The translations under genes and the position numbers were made by a program. A stretch of DNA of 64,000 nt from Advenella kashmirensis WT001 (GTDB lineage Bacteria; Pseudomonadota; Gammaproteobacteria; Burkholderiales; Burkholderiaceae_B): the NCBI RefSeq assembly GCF_000219915.2, contig NC_017964.1:3720001-3784000 (forward strand), written 5' to 3'. The notes beneath the pieces were generated by a model. That model searched no databases. It saw nothing but the letters and a program-made list of their open reading frames with translations, and was not told where the DNA came from. Shown here one piece after another: positions 19,487 to 28,842 of the stretch. Position 1 is the first letter of the stretch; the number at the start of each line of letters is the position of its first letter.

Positions 19487-19821
19487 ATGAATACTTCGAC
19501 ACCCCACTCTCACGATTTGCTGTTTCGCACGCTTGGTGATCCAACCCGCCGGGCTATTTTCGAGCGCCTCTGTCGCGACGGGGAGCAGACCGTGGCCGCC
19601 TTGACCGCACAAGCCGGCGTATCTCAGCCTGCCGTCTCAAAGCATCTGGCACTTCTTAAACAGGCAGGCTGGTGCTAGACCGCCATGAAGGAAGGCAGAC
19701 TCATTACAGCGCCAAACGCAGCGCGCTGGCGCCGCTGGTCGATTGGACCAGCAAAATGACTGGCTTCTGGGAAAGCCGGTTTAACGACCTTGAAGCACTT
19801 CTCCAAAGGATAGATCAATGA
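19487..19821 (+). CDS. ArsR-family winged-helix regulator, frameshifted
   Basis: About 111 residues when repaired. LLFRTLGDPTRRAIFERLC and GVSQPAVSKHLALLKQAG are the ArsR DNA-binding core. The frame as given stops at 19678, but with one extra C near 19672 it continues LVLDRHEGRQTHYSAKRSAL and ends RIDQ at 19821. No metal-binding cysteine pair is seen. The stop overlaps the next start (ATGA), as is usual for ArsR-SRPBCC pairs. Confidence 0.88.
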
Positions 19822-20249
19822 ACACAACCACATCTGAAATACGCTCAGTTGTATTAGAACGTGAGCTTGCCCATCCTCCTGAAAAGGTCTGGCGAGCGCT
19901 TACCGTGCCTCATCTGATAGAAGAATGGCTCATGAAAAACGACTTTGCTCCCGCCATTGGCCATCGTTTCAAACTGCAAGGCGACTGGGGCGGCGTGCTC
20001 GATTGCGAAGTACTCGCCATCGAGCAGAACAGCGTGTTGTCCTACACCTGGAATTTTGTTAACGACAATCCAGACTTCGATCTGAGAAGCGTTGTCACCT
20101 TTACGCTCACGCCAACGGCAACAGGCACCCATCTGCGTATGGAGCAATCAGGTTTCCGACCCGAACAAAAGCAAGCCCTTGGGGGCGCGAAATCCGGATG
20201 GCAACAGTTTTTTGGAAAGCTGGAGCATGTGCTAACCCAGGCAGAATAG
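19818..20249 (+). CDS. SRPBCC/AHSA1-domain protein
   Basis: 143 residues. VLERELAHPPEKVWRALTVP and EEWLMKNDFAP start the START-like fold; the C-terminus GWQQFFGKLEHVLTQ is typical of the AHSA1 group. These proteins bind hydrophobic ligands; in this pairing the ArsR protein usually represses both genes. Ligand unknown. Confidence 0.9.
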   Translation: MNTTTSEIRSVVLERELAHPPEKVWRALTVPHLIEEWLMKNDFAPAIGHRFKLQGDWGGVLDCEVLAIEQNSVLSYTWNFVNDNPDFDLRSVVTFTLTPTATGTHLRMEQSGFRPEQKQALGGAKSGWQQFFGKLEHVLTQAE

Positions 20250-20261
20250 CTGGCTGCCGCT

Positions 20262-20705
20262 TTACTGCGGGCGCCTGGCCCCTGCCGAGCGCTCTTTTTC
20301 AACAAAATCACCATCGACATAAAACCACCGCCCGTCCTCACGTACAAAGCGGCTCACTTCATGCAGGCGCGCAGCACGTCCGTTGTGGCGGGAGCGGGCA
20401 ACAAACTCTACCGTGGCATGATCGTCGTCTTGCCGAGTATGCTGCCGCACCTCCAGCCCCAGCCATTTGGTGCCCGGCGCATTGGGTTCCAGTGACACCG
20501 GTCGGGTGCTGCTGTGCCAGGTGTCTAACAAATAACCAAGCTCATCCAATACGAACGCGCTATAGCGGGAGCGCATCAGGGTTTGCGCATCGGGCGCCAT
20601 CAGGCGCAGCACGCCATGGTGCCAACGACCGCAGCAAGCCTCATAGCTTGACACGCTGCCGCAGGGACATGGCGACTGCAAGGGAAAGGAGGGGTCTTGT
20701 TTCAC
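20262..20705 (-). CDS. ychJ: YchJ-family SEC-C motif protein
   Basis: 147 residues from the GTG at 20705. N-terminal CPCGSVSSYEACCGRWH is the zinc-binding SEC-C motif, then LMRSRYSAFVLDELGYLLDT and the domain with VEFVARSRHNGRAARLHEVS, all characteristic of YchJ (UPF0225). A longer in-frame reading upstream runs into the GST gene and is not preferred. Function of the family is not established. The gene is convergent with the SRPBCC gene. Confidence 0.88.
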   Translation of the reverse strand: MKQDPSFPLQSPCPCGSVSSYEACCGRWHHGVLRLMAPDAQTLMRSRYSAFVLDELGYLLDTWHSSTRPVSLEPNAPGTKWLGLEVRQHTRQDDDHATVEFVARSRHNGRAARLHEVSRFVREDGRWFYVDGDFVEKERSAGARRPQ

Positions 20706-20748
20706 AGCAAAATTGCAAAAGTAATATCGGCAAAGAAGTATACCGCCC

Positions 20749-21459
20749 TCATGCTCGCGCCCCGGCGGTCTGGGCGGTCTGTCCGAACAGAATCTTCTTG
20801 CCTTCCTCGGTGACCGCTGGCCGGCTCGCAAACGGCTCGCCCCTGGCATAGGCGCGCACGGTAGCCGGCCGCTGACGAATCTGATCAAACCATCGATGCA
20901 GATTCGGGAACGCCTGCAGATCTTGTTGCTGGCGCTCGTGTGGCACGATCCACGGGTATGACGCCATGTCCGCAATTGAGTACTCCTCGCCCGCGATGAA
21001 AGGGCGGCCTTCCAGGCGACGGTCAAGCACCCCGTACAGACGGTTGGTCTCTTTAACATAGCGGTCAATGGCGTACTGAATCTTCTCGGGCGCATAAACG
21101 CCGAAATGGTGATTCTGTCCGGCCATGGGGCCCAGTCCGCCCATTTGCCAGAAGACCCATTCCATTACTGTTTTGCGCGAGCGCACATCGGCAGGCATAA
21201 ATTTGCCGGTTTTTTCGGCCAGATATTGCAAAATGGCACCCGATTCGAACACGGTAATTGGCTCGCCACCGTCGGTGGGGGCTGTGTCGATGATCGCCGG
21301 CATGCGATTGTTCGGGGAAAAAGCCAGGAACTCAGGTTTGAACTGATCGCCGGCACTAATGTCTACAGGATGAATTCGGTAATCCAGTCCGGCTTCTTCC
21401 AGGAACAGGGTAATTTTGTGACCATTGGGCGTAGGCCAGTAATATAAATCAATCATCAT
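20749..21459 (-). CDS. Glutathione S-transferase, YghU/YfcG type
   Basis: About 236 residues. DLYYWPTPNGHKITLFLEEA and the thioredoxin-fold SPNNRMPAIID cis-Pro segment, GGEPITVFESGAILQYLAEK (glutathione-binding E-S pair), then the helical domain with YSIADMASYPWI. These match the disulfide-bond reductase-like GSTs. The start at 21459 is chosen because AAAAAGGAAAA sits just before it; this makes an 11-bp overlap with the TetR gene, so the two are co-transcribed. Confidence 0.9.
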   Translation of the reverse strand: MMIDLYYWPTPNGHKITLFLEEAGLDYRIHPVDISAGDQFKPEFLAFSPNNRMPAIIDTAPTDGGEPITVFESGAILQYLAEKTGKFMPADVRSRKTVMEWVFWQMGGLGPMAGQNHHFGVYAPEKIQYAIDRYVKETNRLYGVLDRRLEGRPFIAGEEYSIADMASYPWIVPHERQQQDLQAFPNLHRWFDQIRQRPATVRAYARGEPFASRPAVTEEGKKILFGQTAQTAGARA

Positions 21460-22066
21460 TTTTCCTTTTTGCATGGGATGGGTCAGGCGTAAGTAACGTG
21501 AATGCGGGGCGAATCATTCCCTCGAGCAAGGTGCGTTCCGGCCGGGTTCTGGCCAGCACACGCATCCCGATGTGAATACCCAGCAGCATGCGCGCCAGCT
21601 CTATGGCGCTATGGCTGTTCGTGATCGTGCCGTCACGCTGGCCGGCACGGATGCAGCGTCGAAAGAATTCTTCTACGTGTCCGAGTACCTCGGTGACGAT
21701 CTGCCGGAACTCAGGATCATGCGGCGCCACTTCCAGCGCAGAGTTCACAATCAGGCAGCCTCGTCGCTGCTTATCGTCCAGGGAGCGTTCAATGGTTTCC
21801 GTAAACAAGGCGCGTATCGCCTCCGGCGGGGACAGCGTTGCCTGCAACTGATGCGCACGGGCGGCAAAGCTGGTTTGCACGTAGTAGTTGAGCGCGCGGC
21901 GATACAGGGTTCGCTTGTCGCCAAACGCGTTGTACAGGCTTGCGCCGGTGAGCCCCATCCTGCAGGCCAGCTCCCGGACTGAAGTCGCTTCGTATCCGTG
22001 CTGCCAGAAGCAGTCTATCGCTGCAGCCAGCACGGCGTCTTCGTCAAACTCTCTTGGTCGGCCCAT
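21449..22066 (-). CDS. TetR/AcrR-family regulator
   Basis: About 205 residues from the ATG at 22066. MGRPREFDEDAVLAAAIDCF and ELACRMGLTGASLYNAFGDK followed by R form the TetR helix-turn-helix; the C-terminal domain contains RRGCLIVNSALEVAPHDPEF, typical of the AcuR/NemR-like subgroup that senses reactive electrophiles. It overlaps and precedes the GST gene, which it probably represses. Confidence 0.92.
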   Translation of the reverse strand: MGRPREFDEDAVLAAAIDCFWQHGYEATSVRELACRMGLTGASLYNAFGDKRTLYRRALNYYVQTSFAARAHQLQATLSPPEAIRALFTETIERSLDDKQRRGCLIVNSALEVAPHDPEFRQIVTEVLGHVEEFFRRCIRAGQRDGTITNSHSAIELARMLLGIHIGMRVLARTRPERTLLEGMIRPAFTLLTPDPSHAKRKNDD

Positions 22067-22253
22067 TGTCACGATCACTCAAAATAGTCTTGCCATAAGA
22101 CAGGGGGTTATCCGTTATTTTGGTCATTCTAAAACGATCGATCTAAAATAGTCAAACATATGCTTATAACAAAAAATGCGCATACATTGCTGCAGGCGCA
22201 TTTTGATGCGCGGTATGTTCAATGAGTATTCTGGCTAAAGCAACTGTGCGCGA

Positions 22254-23246
22254 TTACCCACCACCGCAATTCACAATCACATTCCCCAACGACGTCCCAC
22301 TCTCCACCGCCTGGTGCGCCAGCACAACATCAGCCAGCGGATACGTCGGTCCAATATGGTGTTCCAGCAGTCCTTTGCGCAGCATTGCCTGCACGCCGTC
22401 CAATGCGCGCAGCCTTTGTGCATGGGTTAGTTCATAGACCAGAAAAAAATGCAGCGACAGCGATCGCGGCAGCCACTGGCCATAGTTAAGGGGCACAACC
22501 CCGCGCTCATTGGAACCATAGCAGACAAGCCGCCCGTGCTGCGCCAGCACATGCGCATCCACCAGCGCAATTGTCGTGGACAGATCCATATCAATAATGG
22601 CATTCACACCCGCCCCGTCTGTCATAGCCAGCACACGATCGGCAACAGATTCTTCCTTATAAAGAATCGTGTCATGGACGCCACTTTCATGCAAAAACGC
22701 TGCCTTGGTTTGCGACCCCACGGTAGTAATCACGCGCGCGCCCTGCGCCTGCGCCATCTGGACGGCGTAATAGCCAACACCGGATGCACCGCCAATAACC
22801 AATACCGTCTGTTCAGGTTCAATCTGGGCCAGCTCCACAGCGCGAAAAGCCGTCAATGCCGGAATGCCCATGCACGCCCCCGCTTCAAACGACACGTTCT
22901 CGGGCAACTCGACCGCCTGCTCTGCAGGTAACACAATATATTCGGCTGCTGTACCATGCGCGCGATTGTATTGCGCGTTCCATAACCAGACCCGCTCCCC
23001 CACTCTGCCGGCATCTACGCCCTGACCTACCTGGTCGATAATGCCGGCGCCATCGCTGTGTGGGATAATCAGGTTCCAACGCACCGGACGCCCACCCGCC
23101 CTTGATTTCACATCCGAAGGGTTCACACCAGAGCACGCAAGCCGCACCCGAACCTGGCCGGCGTCCGCTTGTGGAACCGGTTGCTGTCCAACCTGCAACA
23201 CCTGGTCGGCGGGACCATTTTTCTCATACCATGCCGCCTGCATCAT
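22254..23246 (-). CDS. Zinc-independent quinone oxidoreductase (MDR family)
   Basis: About 330 residues from the ATG at 23246, which overlaps the stop of the FAH gene (ATGATG/TGA). MMQAAWYEKNGPADQVLQVG, SGVNPSDVKSRAG and PHSDGAGII form the N-terminal catalytic GroES-like part; VLVIGGASGVGYYAVQMAQA is the NADPH-binding fold. No structural-zinc cysteine cluster is seen. This is the last gene of the seven-gene operon and probably reduces an enone or quinone intermediate. Confidence 0.9.
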   Translation of the reverse strand: MMQAAWYEKNGPADQVLQVGQQPVPQADAGQVRVRLACSGVNPSDVKSRAGGRPVRWNLIIPHSDGAGIIDQVGQGVDAGRVGERVWLWNAQYNRAHGTAAEYIVLPAEQAVELPENVSFEAGACMGIPALTAFRAVELAQIEPEQTVLVIGGASGVGYYAVQMAQAQGARVITTVGSQTKAAFLHESGVHDTILYKEESVADRVLAMTDGAGVNAIIDMDLSTTIALVDAHVLAQHGRLVCYGSNERGVVPLNYGQWLPRSLSLHFFLVYELTHAQRLRALDGVQAMLRKGLLEHHIGPTYPLADVVLAHQAVESGTSLGNVIVNCGGG

Positions 23247-24013
23247 GTCAGCGCCTCTTTTATGAAGCGATTGCTTAAGGTCCCCAGTCCCGTCAGACTC
23301 ACATCCACGCGATCGCCCGGTTGCAAGTTCGGCGAATGGCCGTCCGTGCCCATCCACACCATGTCGCCAGGGTACAGGGTGAGATATCGGCTCATGGTGC
23401 TGATAAATTCCTCAATGCCAAAAAGCATGTCTGCCGTATCAAAGCGCGTACTTTGCTCGCCGTTGACCGATACCACCGTCTGCATGGTCGCAATTTGGGC
23501 ATCGGTGCAAATCCATGGCCCCATCGGCTTGAATGTATCCGTATTCTTTGCACGCCAGAACGTGCGATCGGACGCCTGCCAGTTGCGTTCGCTCACATCA
23601 TTGCCAATCGTGTAGCCAAAAATGCAATCCTTTACCTCGCCCACTGAAATATTCTTTGCTTTCTTGCCGATCACAACCACCAATTCACCTTCGTAATGGA
23701 TGCGCGTGGCATCCGCAGGCATGATCACGTCCTGGCCGTGCGCAATAAGCGCGTTGTTCGCCCGATAGCCCACGTCCGGTTTTTTTGGAATCGTCAACCC
23801 TTCTGTACTGATGTGCTTGACGTAATTGAGGCCCACACAATAGAAGGTGGGTGGGACAATAGGCACTTCAATGGTGACGTCCTGCAATTGCAGTCGTGTT
23901 GCCGTTGTTTCATATTTGCCCAGCGGGTCTCCCCTGACCACTGTGATCGTGTCCTCATCACTGAGTATTCCGTAGCCGGTTTCGCCCTTAAGACTATATC
24001 GAAGCCATCTCAT
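23243..24013 (-). CDS. Fumarylacetoacetate hydrolase-family protein
   Basis: 256 residues. FYCVGLNYVKHISTEGLTIP, then KPDVGYRANNALIAHGQDV and the metal-binding IHYEGELVVVIGKKAKNI (E-x-E region), GYTIGNDVSERNWQ, and GDMVWMGTDGHSPNLQPGD are the FAH signatures. The family includes acylpyruvases, hydratases and decarboxylases for ring-cleavage products. In this operon a hydrolase or isomerase for a diketo-acid is likely. Confidence 0.92.
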   Translation of the reverse strand: MRWLRYSLKGETGYGILSDEDTITVVRGDPLGKYETTATRLQLQDVTIEVPIVPPTFYCVGLNYVKHISTEGLTIPKKPDVGYRANNALIAHGQDVIMPADATRIHYEGELVVVIGKKAKNISVGEVKDCIFGYTIGNDVSERNWQASDRTFWRAKNTDTFKPMGPWICTDAQIATMQTVVSVNGEQSTRFDTADMLFGIEEFISTMSRYLTLYPGDMVWMGTDGHSPNLQPGDRVDVSLTGLGTLSNRFIKEALT

Positions 24014-24025
24014 CGTTTTTCCCCT

Positions 24026-24444
24026 TTACGCGTTCGCTGAAAAAATCGTCTCTTCTGCGCTCAGCTCGGCAATCAGCCAGCTATCTGCCACCCGCTTCAT
24101 TTGAATATGCACGTTGCGGATCGAATCAATACCCTGCAAAGGGCAAGGCCCCTGGACTGGTCCGTCGGGCTCATGCCGAATCACCAGCATATAGCCGCGG
24201 ATCGTGCAACATTGCGTTTCGCATTTATCAAATACCAGATTTGTAATAATGTGCGCGATTCTCATGGTTGGCGAACGCTGCTGCAATGCCTGTTGCACTT
24301 GCTGCGGCCCCCTGAGCACTTTGCCCTGGCGCCGCCAGATCGCATCCGGTGTCAGCACCGCCGCCAGGCGCTGTAGCTACGTTCATCCAGATGGCGAAAA
24401 AACAGCATCACCTGATTCTCACACTGTTTCATTGCTGCATTCAT
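24026..24444 (-). CDS. NTF2/SnoaL-like protein, frameshifted
   Basis: About 139 residues when repaired. From ATG 24444 the protein reads [20 protein letters not shown] then SYSA; with one C added near 24372 it continues LAAVLTPDAIWRRQGKVL and VQQALQQRSPTMRIAHIITN, a cone-fold (NTF2-like) pattern also seen in small subunits of ring-hydroxylating dioxygenases. GGAG lies about 13 nt upstream of the ATG, which overlaps the stop of the FMN oxidase gene (ATGA). It could be a small isomerase/dehydratase or an accessory protein. Confidence 0.75.
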
Positions 24445-25640
24445 ACCAATAGATCTCCGTTACTACGATTCAAAGACGTGTGTGCCAGGACCGAGGCGTC
24501 AATATCTGCCAGACTGGGCGTGCCGCAAAGCTGCATCGTCCGTCTCAGTTCATCACTCAGGATAGTCAAGGCACGATCCACGCCTTCATAGCCGCCGCCC
24601 AGCACGCCGAACAGGTCGCTCGGCCTGAGAGCACCCCTGCCGCCCCCAGAGCAAGCGCCTTGAATACATCGCTGCCACGACGTATACCGCCGTCCAGCAG
24701 CACAGGCACGCGTTGATTGACGGCACGCACGATGCCAGGTAAGGCGTCCAGCGTAGCCAGCCTGTATCCAGTTGGCGCCCGCCGTGGTTTGACACAATCA
24801 GTGCATCCACGCCCACCGCCAGAATCGATTCAACATCCAGCGGATTGACAACGCCCTTGATAATCAGCCTGCCGGGCCAGCGATCACGCAGCGCGCGCAA
24901 CGCGGCCAGATCAAATGCCGGATCGTAATTCATTCCGGCAACACCCTGCATCCTGGCCCTGTCCGCCTGCAATGTTGCCAGCCCCTGCAAACTTGGCATC
25001 ACCGGCGGCTTGTGCAGCAACATATTGAGCGACCACCAGGCTTTCTGACAAACTGCCCGATGTTGCGATATCCCAATTTCATGGGAAAACTCAGGCCATT
25101 GAGCAAATCTCTTTCCCGCTTGCCACCAACTGGCAGATCAACCGTAATGACCAGCGCCTCGTAGTCGGCCGCCTTGGCACGATCAATTAACGATTGAAGA
25201 CGCTGTTTGTCCTGCAGGATATAGGCCTGGAACCACAGCCGCCCGGGAGCCTTGTCGGCAATTTCCTCGATGGACGCCGTGGCCGACGTTGAAAGCGTGT
25301 ACGGTATGCCATGTTTGGCCGCCGCCTGCGCCAGCGCGATATCGCCGCCGCGCCAGCCGAACCCGACGGCGCCGGTCGGCGCAATGGCCATGGGCAGCGC
25401 CATGGCAGCGCCAAATAGCTGCGTAGACATGTCCACTCGAGAGACATTTCGTAGTACACGCGGCAGCAGGCGGACCCGGCTGAATGCATTGCAATTGTCA
25501 TGGAGCGTGATTTCGTCTTCGGCGCCGCCGTCATAGAAATCAAACACCCCGCTCGGCAACCTGGCGCGGGCCCTATCTCTCAAACGCGCTATGCAATAAC
25601 AGTCATTGACGGCCATCCGCTTCATGTCTCGCTGCTTCAT
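24441..25640 (-). CDS. FMN-dependent alpha-hydroxy-acid oxidase/dehydrogenase, frameshifted
   Basis: About 400 residues when repaired. [85 protein letters not shown], and then in later frames [47 protein letters not shown] are the hallmark FMN-binding and catalytic (His-Arg) segments of the lactate/mandelate/glycolate oxidase family. Breaks lie near 25042, 24764 and 24640; adding one C each restores the fold (for example [15 protein letters not shown]). Substrate is probably a 2-hydroxy acid; membrane association cannot be judged. Start and stop both overlap neighbours by ATGA. Confidence 0.88.
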
Positions 25641-26613
25641 TCTGGCTTCACGTTGCCGTTCTTGATAACGGATTGCCAGCGCGCCTTGTCCTTAATCAGG
25701 AATTCGCGGAACGCCTCCGGCGAATTGCCGACAATGTTCGCACCCAACTGTTTTAGCTGCGCTTTCACCTCGGGCTTGGACAGCGCGGCCACTGCCGCTT
25801 GATTCAATTTGGTCACGATATCCTTGGGTGTTCCTGCCGGGGCCAGCATGCCGATAAAAGACGCGGCTTCTTCAAAGCCGTTCAGGCCCATGCTTTCCAG
25901 GGTGGGCACGCCCGGAAAGTCCGGATGCGGTTCCCGGGTACCGACTGCCAATATCCGCAAGCGCTTGTCTGCCACATAGTCGGCAATACCCACGCTGGGG
26001 TAGAACATAAAGGAGATTCGTCCGGCAATCATTTCCTGCAATGCCGGGCCATTGCCCTTGAATGGTACATGCACCATATCCAGACCCGCCTGTGTCGCCA
26101 GCATTTCTGCCGTCAGGTGGCCGATCCGCCGAACCCGGATGACCCGAAAGTGAGCTTGCCCGGGTGCGCCTTGGCGTCCGCAATCAAATCCTGCATATTT
26201 TTATAGGGCGATTTATAGTTTGTCACGACCACCATTGGCAAGGTCACAAAGTTGGCAATCGGCTCAAATACCTTGGTCGCTTCGTAGTTATATCGGTCCG
26301 GATACAGCAGGGGGTTTACGTTAAGAGTGAGCGAGGTTACCAGCACTTTGTAACCATCTGGTGCCGCCTGCATGATGTCATTTGCAGCAATATGTGCGCT
26401 GGCACCGGGCTTGTTCTCCACGACAACAGGCTGCCCCAGCGATTCGCTCATATGCTTGGCGACCACACGGGCAACCACGTCTGTCGGGCCGCCCGCAGAA
26501 TACCCAAGCACCATACGGATCGGCCGGTCGGGATAGTTTGCGGCCCCGGCAACACCGGTAACCAGGCATGCCATCGTCGCAGCAGCGACAGCCAGATTTT
26601 TTATCAGCTTCAT
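25637..26613 (-). CDS. Bug-family TctC-like receptor, frameshifted
   Basis: About 326 residues when repaired. Start 26613 has GGAG 5-8 nt upstream (an in-frame ATG at 26625 lacks this). A signal peptide ending AGAA precedes NYPDRPIRMVLGYSAGGPTD; VENKPGASAHIAAN and HVPFKGNGPALQEMIAGRIS are family segments. The break near 26118 (GGSAT stop) becomes GGSAHLTAEMLA with one C added. Located inside the catabolic operon, it should capture that pathway's growth substrate. Confidence 0.9.
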
Positions 26614-26670
26614 TGTAGTCTCCAATTCAAATTATGTTTTTTTTCGTAGTGCCACCCAAAAGGGTTTCGC

Positions 26671-27552
26671 TTAACGTTCATACTGCTCTGGAAAATATTC
26701 ATCTGCCATGACTTGGCACCGCTTGATCAGGCGATGCTCATCCGGGCCGTAGTCCGCCACCGCATTGTGAATCGTGCCAATGTTGTCCCACATCAGCACA
26801 TCGCCCTGAGCCCATTGATGACGATAGCAATACTCTTCCCTTACCTGATGTGTGAACAGAAACTGCAGAATCTCATCGCTGCGCGCCTGCGGCAGTTCAT
26901 TGATTCTCATGGAATATCCCGGATTGGCATACAACACCTTGCGGCCGGTAATCGGATGGGTAAGAAAAACCGGGTGCGAGACCGGCGGCTTGCGTCTGCG
27001 CTGCTCCTCAGTCAGCGGTGGACGCGTGCTTCCCTTCTCACGACGCATCATGTCCCAGAACTTGTTAAAGTCATGCGTGATCGTCATGCCTGCCAGCTCT
27101 GCCTTCAGTTCCTCGGGTAATCCTTCGTACGCCGCATGCATATTGCAGAAGGCTGTATTGCCCAATGATTTACCATCACGAAAAGGAATCTGGATGCCAT
27201 ACAGCACGTTGCTAAAGGCAATGGTTTTGCTATAGGACATATCGGTGTGCCAATCCTGCCCGGCATCACTAAGGCCGATGGGCTTGCCGTTTTCTTTCAT
27301 ATTCGACAGAATCATGACTTCCGGATACTGCTCGTCATGAAACAGATTAGCGACGTTGATTTCCAGCGTGCCAAAATGCGCCGAAAAGTCACGCAGTTGC
27401 CTGGCAGTCAGTTCCTGGTCGGGAAAGCTGACAACGCCATACTGGCCCAATGCCTGTTCAATGGCCTTGTGATTGTCTGGGGTCAATGGCATGGACAGGT
27501 CAACGCCATAAATCGTGGCACCCAGGCTGGCGGCCTTTGGTTCAATTCTCAT
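26671..27552 (-). CDS. TauD/TfdA-family 2-oxoglutarate-dependent dioxygenase
   Basis: About 293 residues from the ATG at 27552 (GAGGA upstream). MRIEPKAASLGATIYGVDLS begins the fold; the iron triad is WHTDMSY (H-x-D) and, near the C-terminus, TIHNAVADY (distal His), with the 2-oxoglutarate arginine region EHRLIKRCQVM. The family oxidatively cleaves sulfonates, phenoxyacetates and similar. With the maleylacetate-reductase-like gene in front it suggests an aromatic or ether-type substrate. Confidence 0.92.
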   Translation of the reverse strand: MRIEPKAASLGATIYGVDLSMPLTPDNHKAIEQALGQYGVVSFPDQELTARQLRDFSAHFGTLEINVANLFHDEQYPEVMILSNMKENGKPIGLSDAGQDWHTDMSYSKTIAFSNVLYGIQIPFRDGKSLGNTAFCNMHAAYEGLPEELKAELAGMTITHDFNKFWDMMRREKGSTRPPLTEEQRRRKPPVSHPVFLTHPITGRKVLYANPGYSMRINELPQARSDEILQFLFTHQVREEYCYRHQWAQGDVLMWDNIGTIHNAVADYGPDEHRLIKRCQVMADEYFPEQYER

Positions 27553-27574
27553 AAATGATTCCTCTACAAAAGTA

Positions 27575-28729
27575 TTAAGCGGCCTGTCGCAGAATGGACA
27601 ACACCTCATCGGCATGGCTAACCGGACGGGGATTTACTGCAAGTCCGCGCTCTGTCATGGTCTGCGCAGCAATCGGCGGCAGATCGTCAGCCGTGATACC
27701 AATACCGGCCAGAGACGCGGGCAGATCCAGTTGTTCAATCACATGTGCAATCCAGCCGGAAACAGTTGAATGCCTGGTACCGGCTATGCGATTGAGCACC
27801 GCCAGCGCGGGAGCCAGACTGGCGCTGGCGACGGATTCATTAAAGCGCAGCGCGTGCGGCAGGATGATGGTATTGACCTGACCGTGCCCCACGTTATGCC
27901 TGGCGCCAATGACATGACAAATGGCATGATGCAGGCAGGTCCTGGCCATTGACAGAACAATGCCGGACAAATGCCCGCCCAGCAGCAGACGCCAGCGCTG
28001 CGCCTGCTGGCTCAGGCCATCGTCTGTGAGCGCCTGGGCAAACAACTCAATCGATTGCAATGCAATACCGTCGGAGATCAGTGATCGGTTGCGCGAATAC
28101 ATACCCTCAAAGCAATGCGCCAGACCATTCATGGCGGTATAACGCATCAGCGCCAGGGGAATATCGCTGCTTAAGTCCGGATCAATCAGCACCGTGCGAC
28201 TGGCCACCTGGCGATTCCAGAAAAGCAGCTTGTGATCGTCTTGCCGCACGCCAAACGATGGCGTCAACTCAGCACCTGAAGCAGTGGTCGGCAACGCAAT
28301 GATCGGCAGTTTTGGCTTTGTCCGCACCGGGATTTCGACATTCGACGGTGGGGTAAAGCGAGTCACGTGATCGGCCAGCGTTCCGCCCTCTGCCAGCAGC
28401 ATAGACAACGCCTTGGCAGAATCGGACACACTGCCGCCGCCCAGGGCAACAATGCTGTCGGGCCGAAAATCTGCTATCTCGCGCGCCATCTGTTCTACCC
28501 ATGTCACGCTACTGTGGTTCGGCACCTGAGTGAACGCATGTAATTGCATACCGCCAAGACTTTGACGCAATGTTGCCCAGTGGTGCGAGTCGGCCATGCG
28601 TTGCTGCATCAGCACCACCGGACGAATACTGCCCAGCGCGCTCAGCTCTGCGCGCAAATCCTGCGCACAGCCCGGGCCGAACTTTACATGCGTGCCAAAC
28701 AGGTGATAATCGATATGAGGGATAGTCAT
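27575..28729 (-). CDS. Iron-type alcohol dehydrogenase, maleylacetate reductase-like
   Basis: About 384 residues from ATG 28729. VALGGGSVSDSAKALSM is the NAD-binding GGGS turn, LPTTASGAELTPSFGV the substrate/nucleotide segment, and ARTCLHHAICHVIGARHNVG followed by HGQVNTIILPHALRFN closely follows the maleylacetate reductase pattern (LHHxxCHxxGG, HAxxxxIxLPHAxxxN). It is the first gene of the seven-gene operon, divergent from the LysR gene at 28843. Maleylacetate reductase completes chlorinated or hydroxylated aromatic breakdown, but a generic Fe-ADH role is not excluded. Confidence 0.85.
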   Translation of the reverse strand: MTIPHIDYHLFGTHVKFGPGCAQDLRAELSALGSIRPVVLMQQRMADSHHWATLRQSLGGMQLHAFTQVPNHSSVTWVEQMAREIADFRPDSIVALGGGSVSDSAKALSMLLAEGGTLADHVTRFTPPSNVEIPVRTKPKLPIIALPTTASGAELTPSFGVRQDDHKLLFWNRQVASRTVLIDPDLSSDIPLALMRYTAMNGLAHCFEGMYSRNRSLISDGIALQSIELFAQALTDDGLSQQAQRWRLLLGGHLSGIVLSMARTCLHHAICHVIGARHNVGHGQVNTIILPHALRFNESVASASLAPALAVLNRIAGTRHSTVSGWIAHVIEQLDLPASLAGIGITADDLPPIAAQTMTERGLAVNPRPVSHADEVLSILRQAA

Positions 28730-28842
28730 GAGATATAACAAAGTCGGAAATTACGGCCATTCTATGCATGAGAATTGCGTATGCATAGAAACAGATGGCA
28801 AAATAACTGTTTCCCATTGGCGAACACAGGTAGTGCACAACC

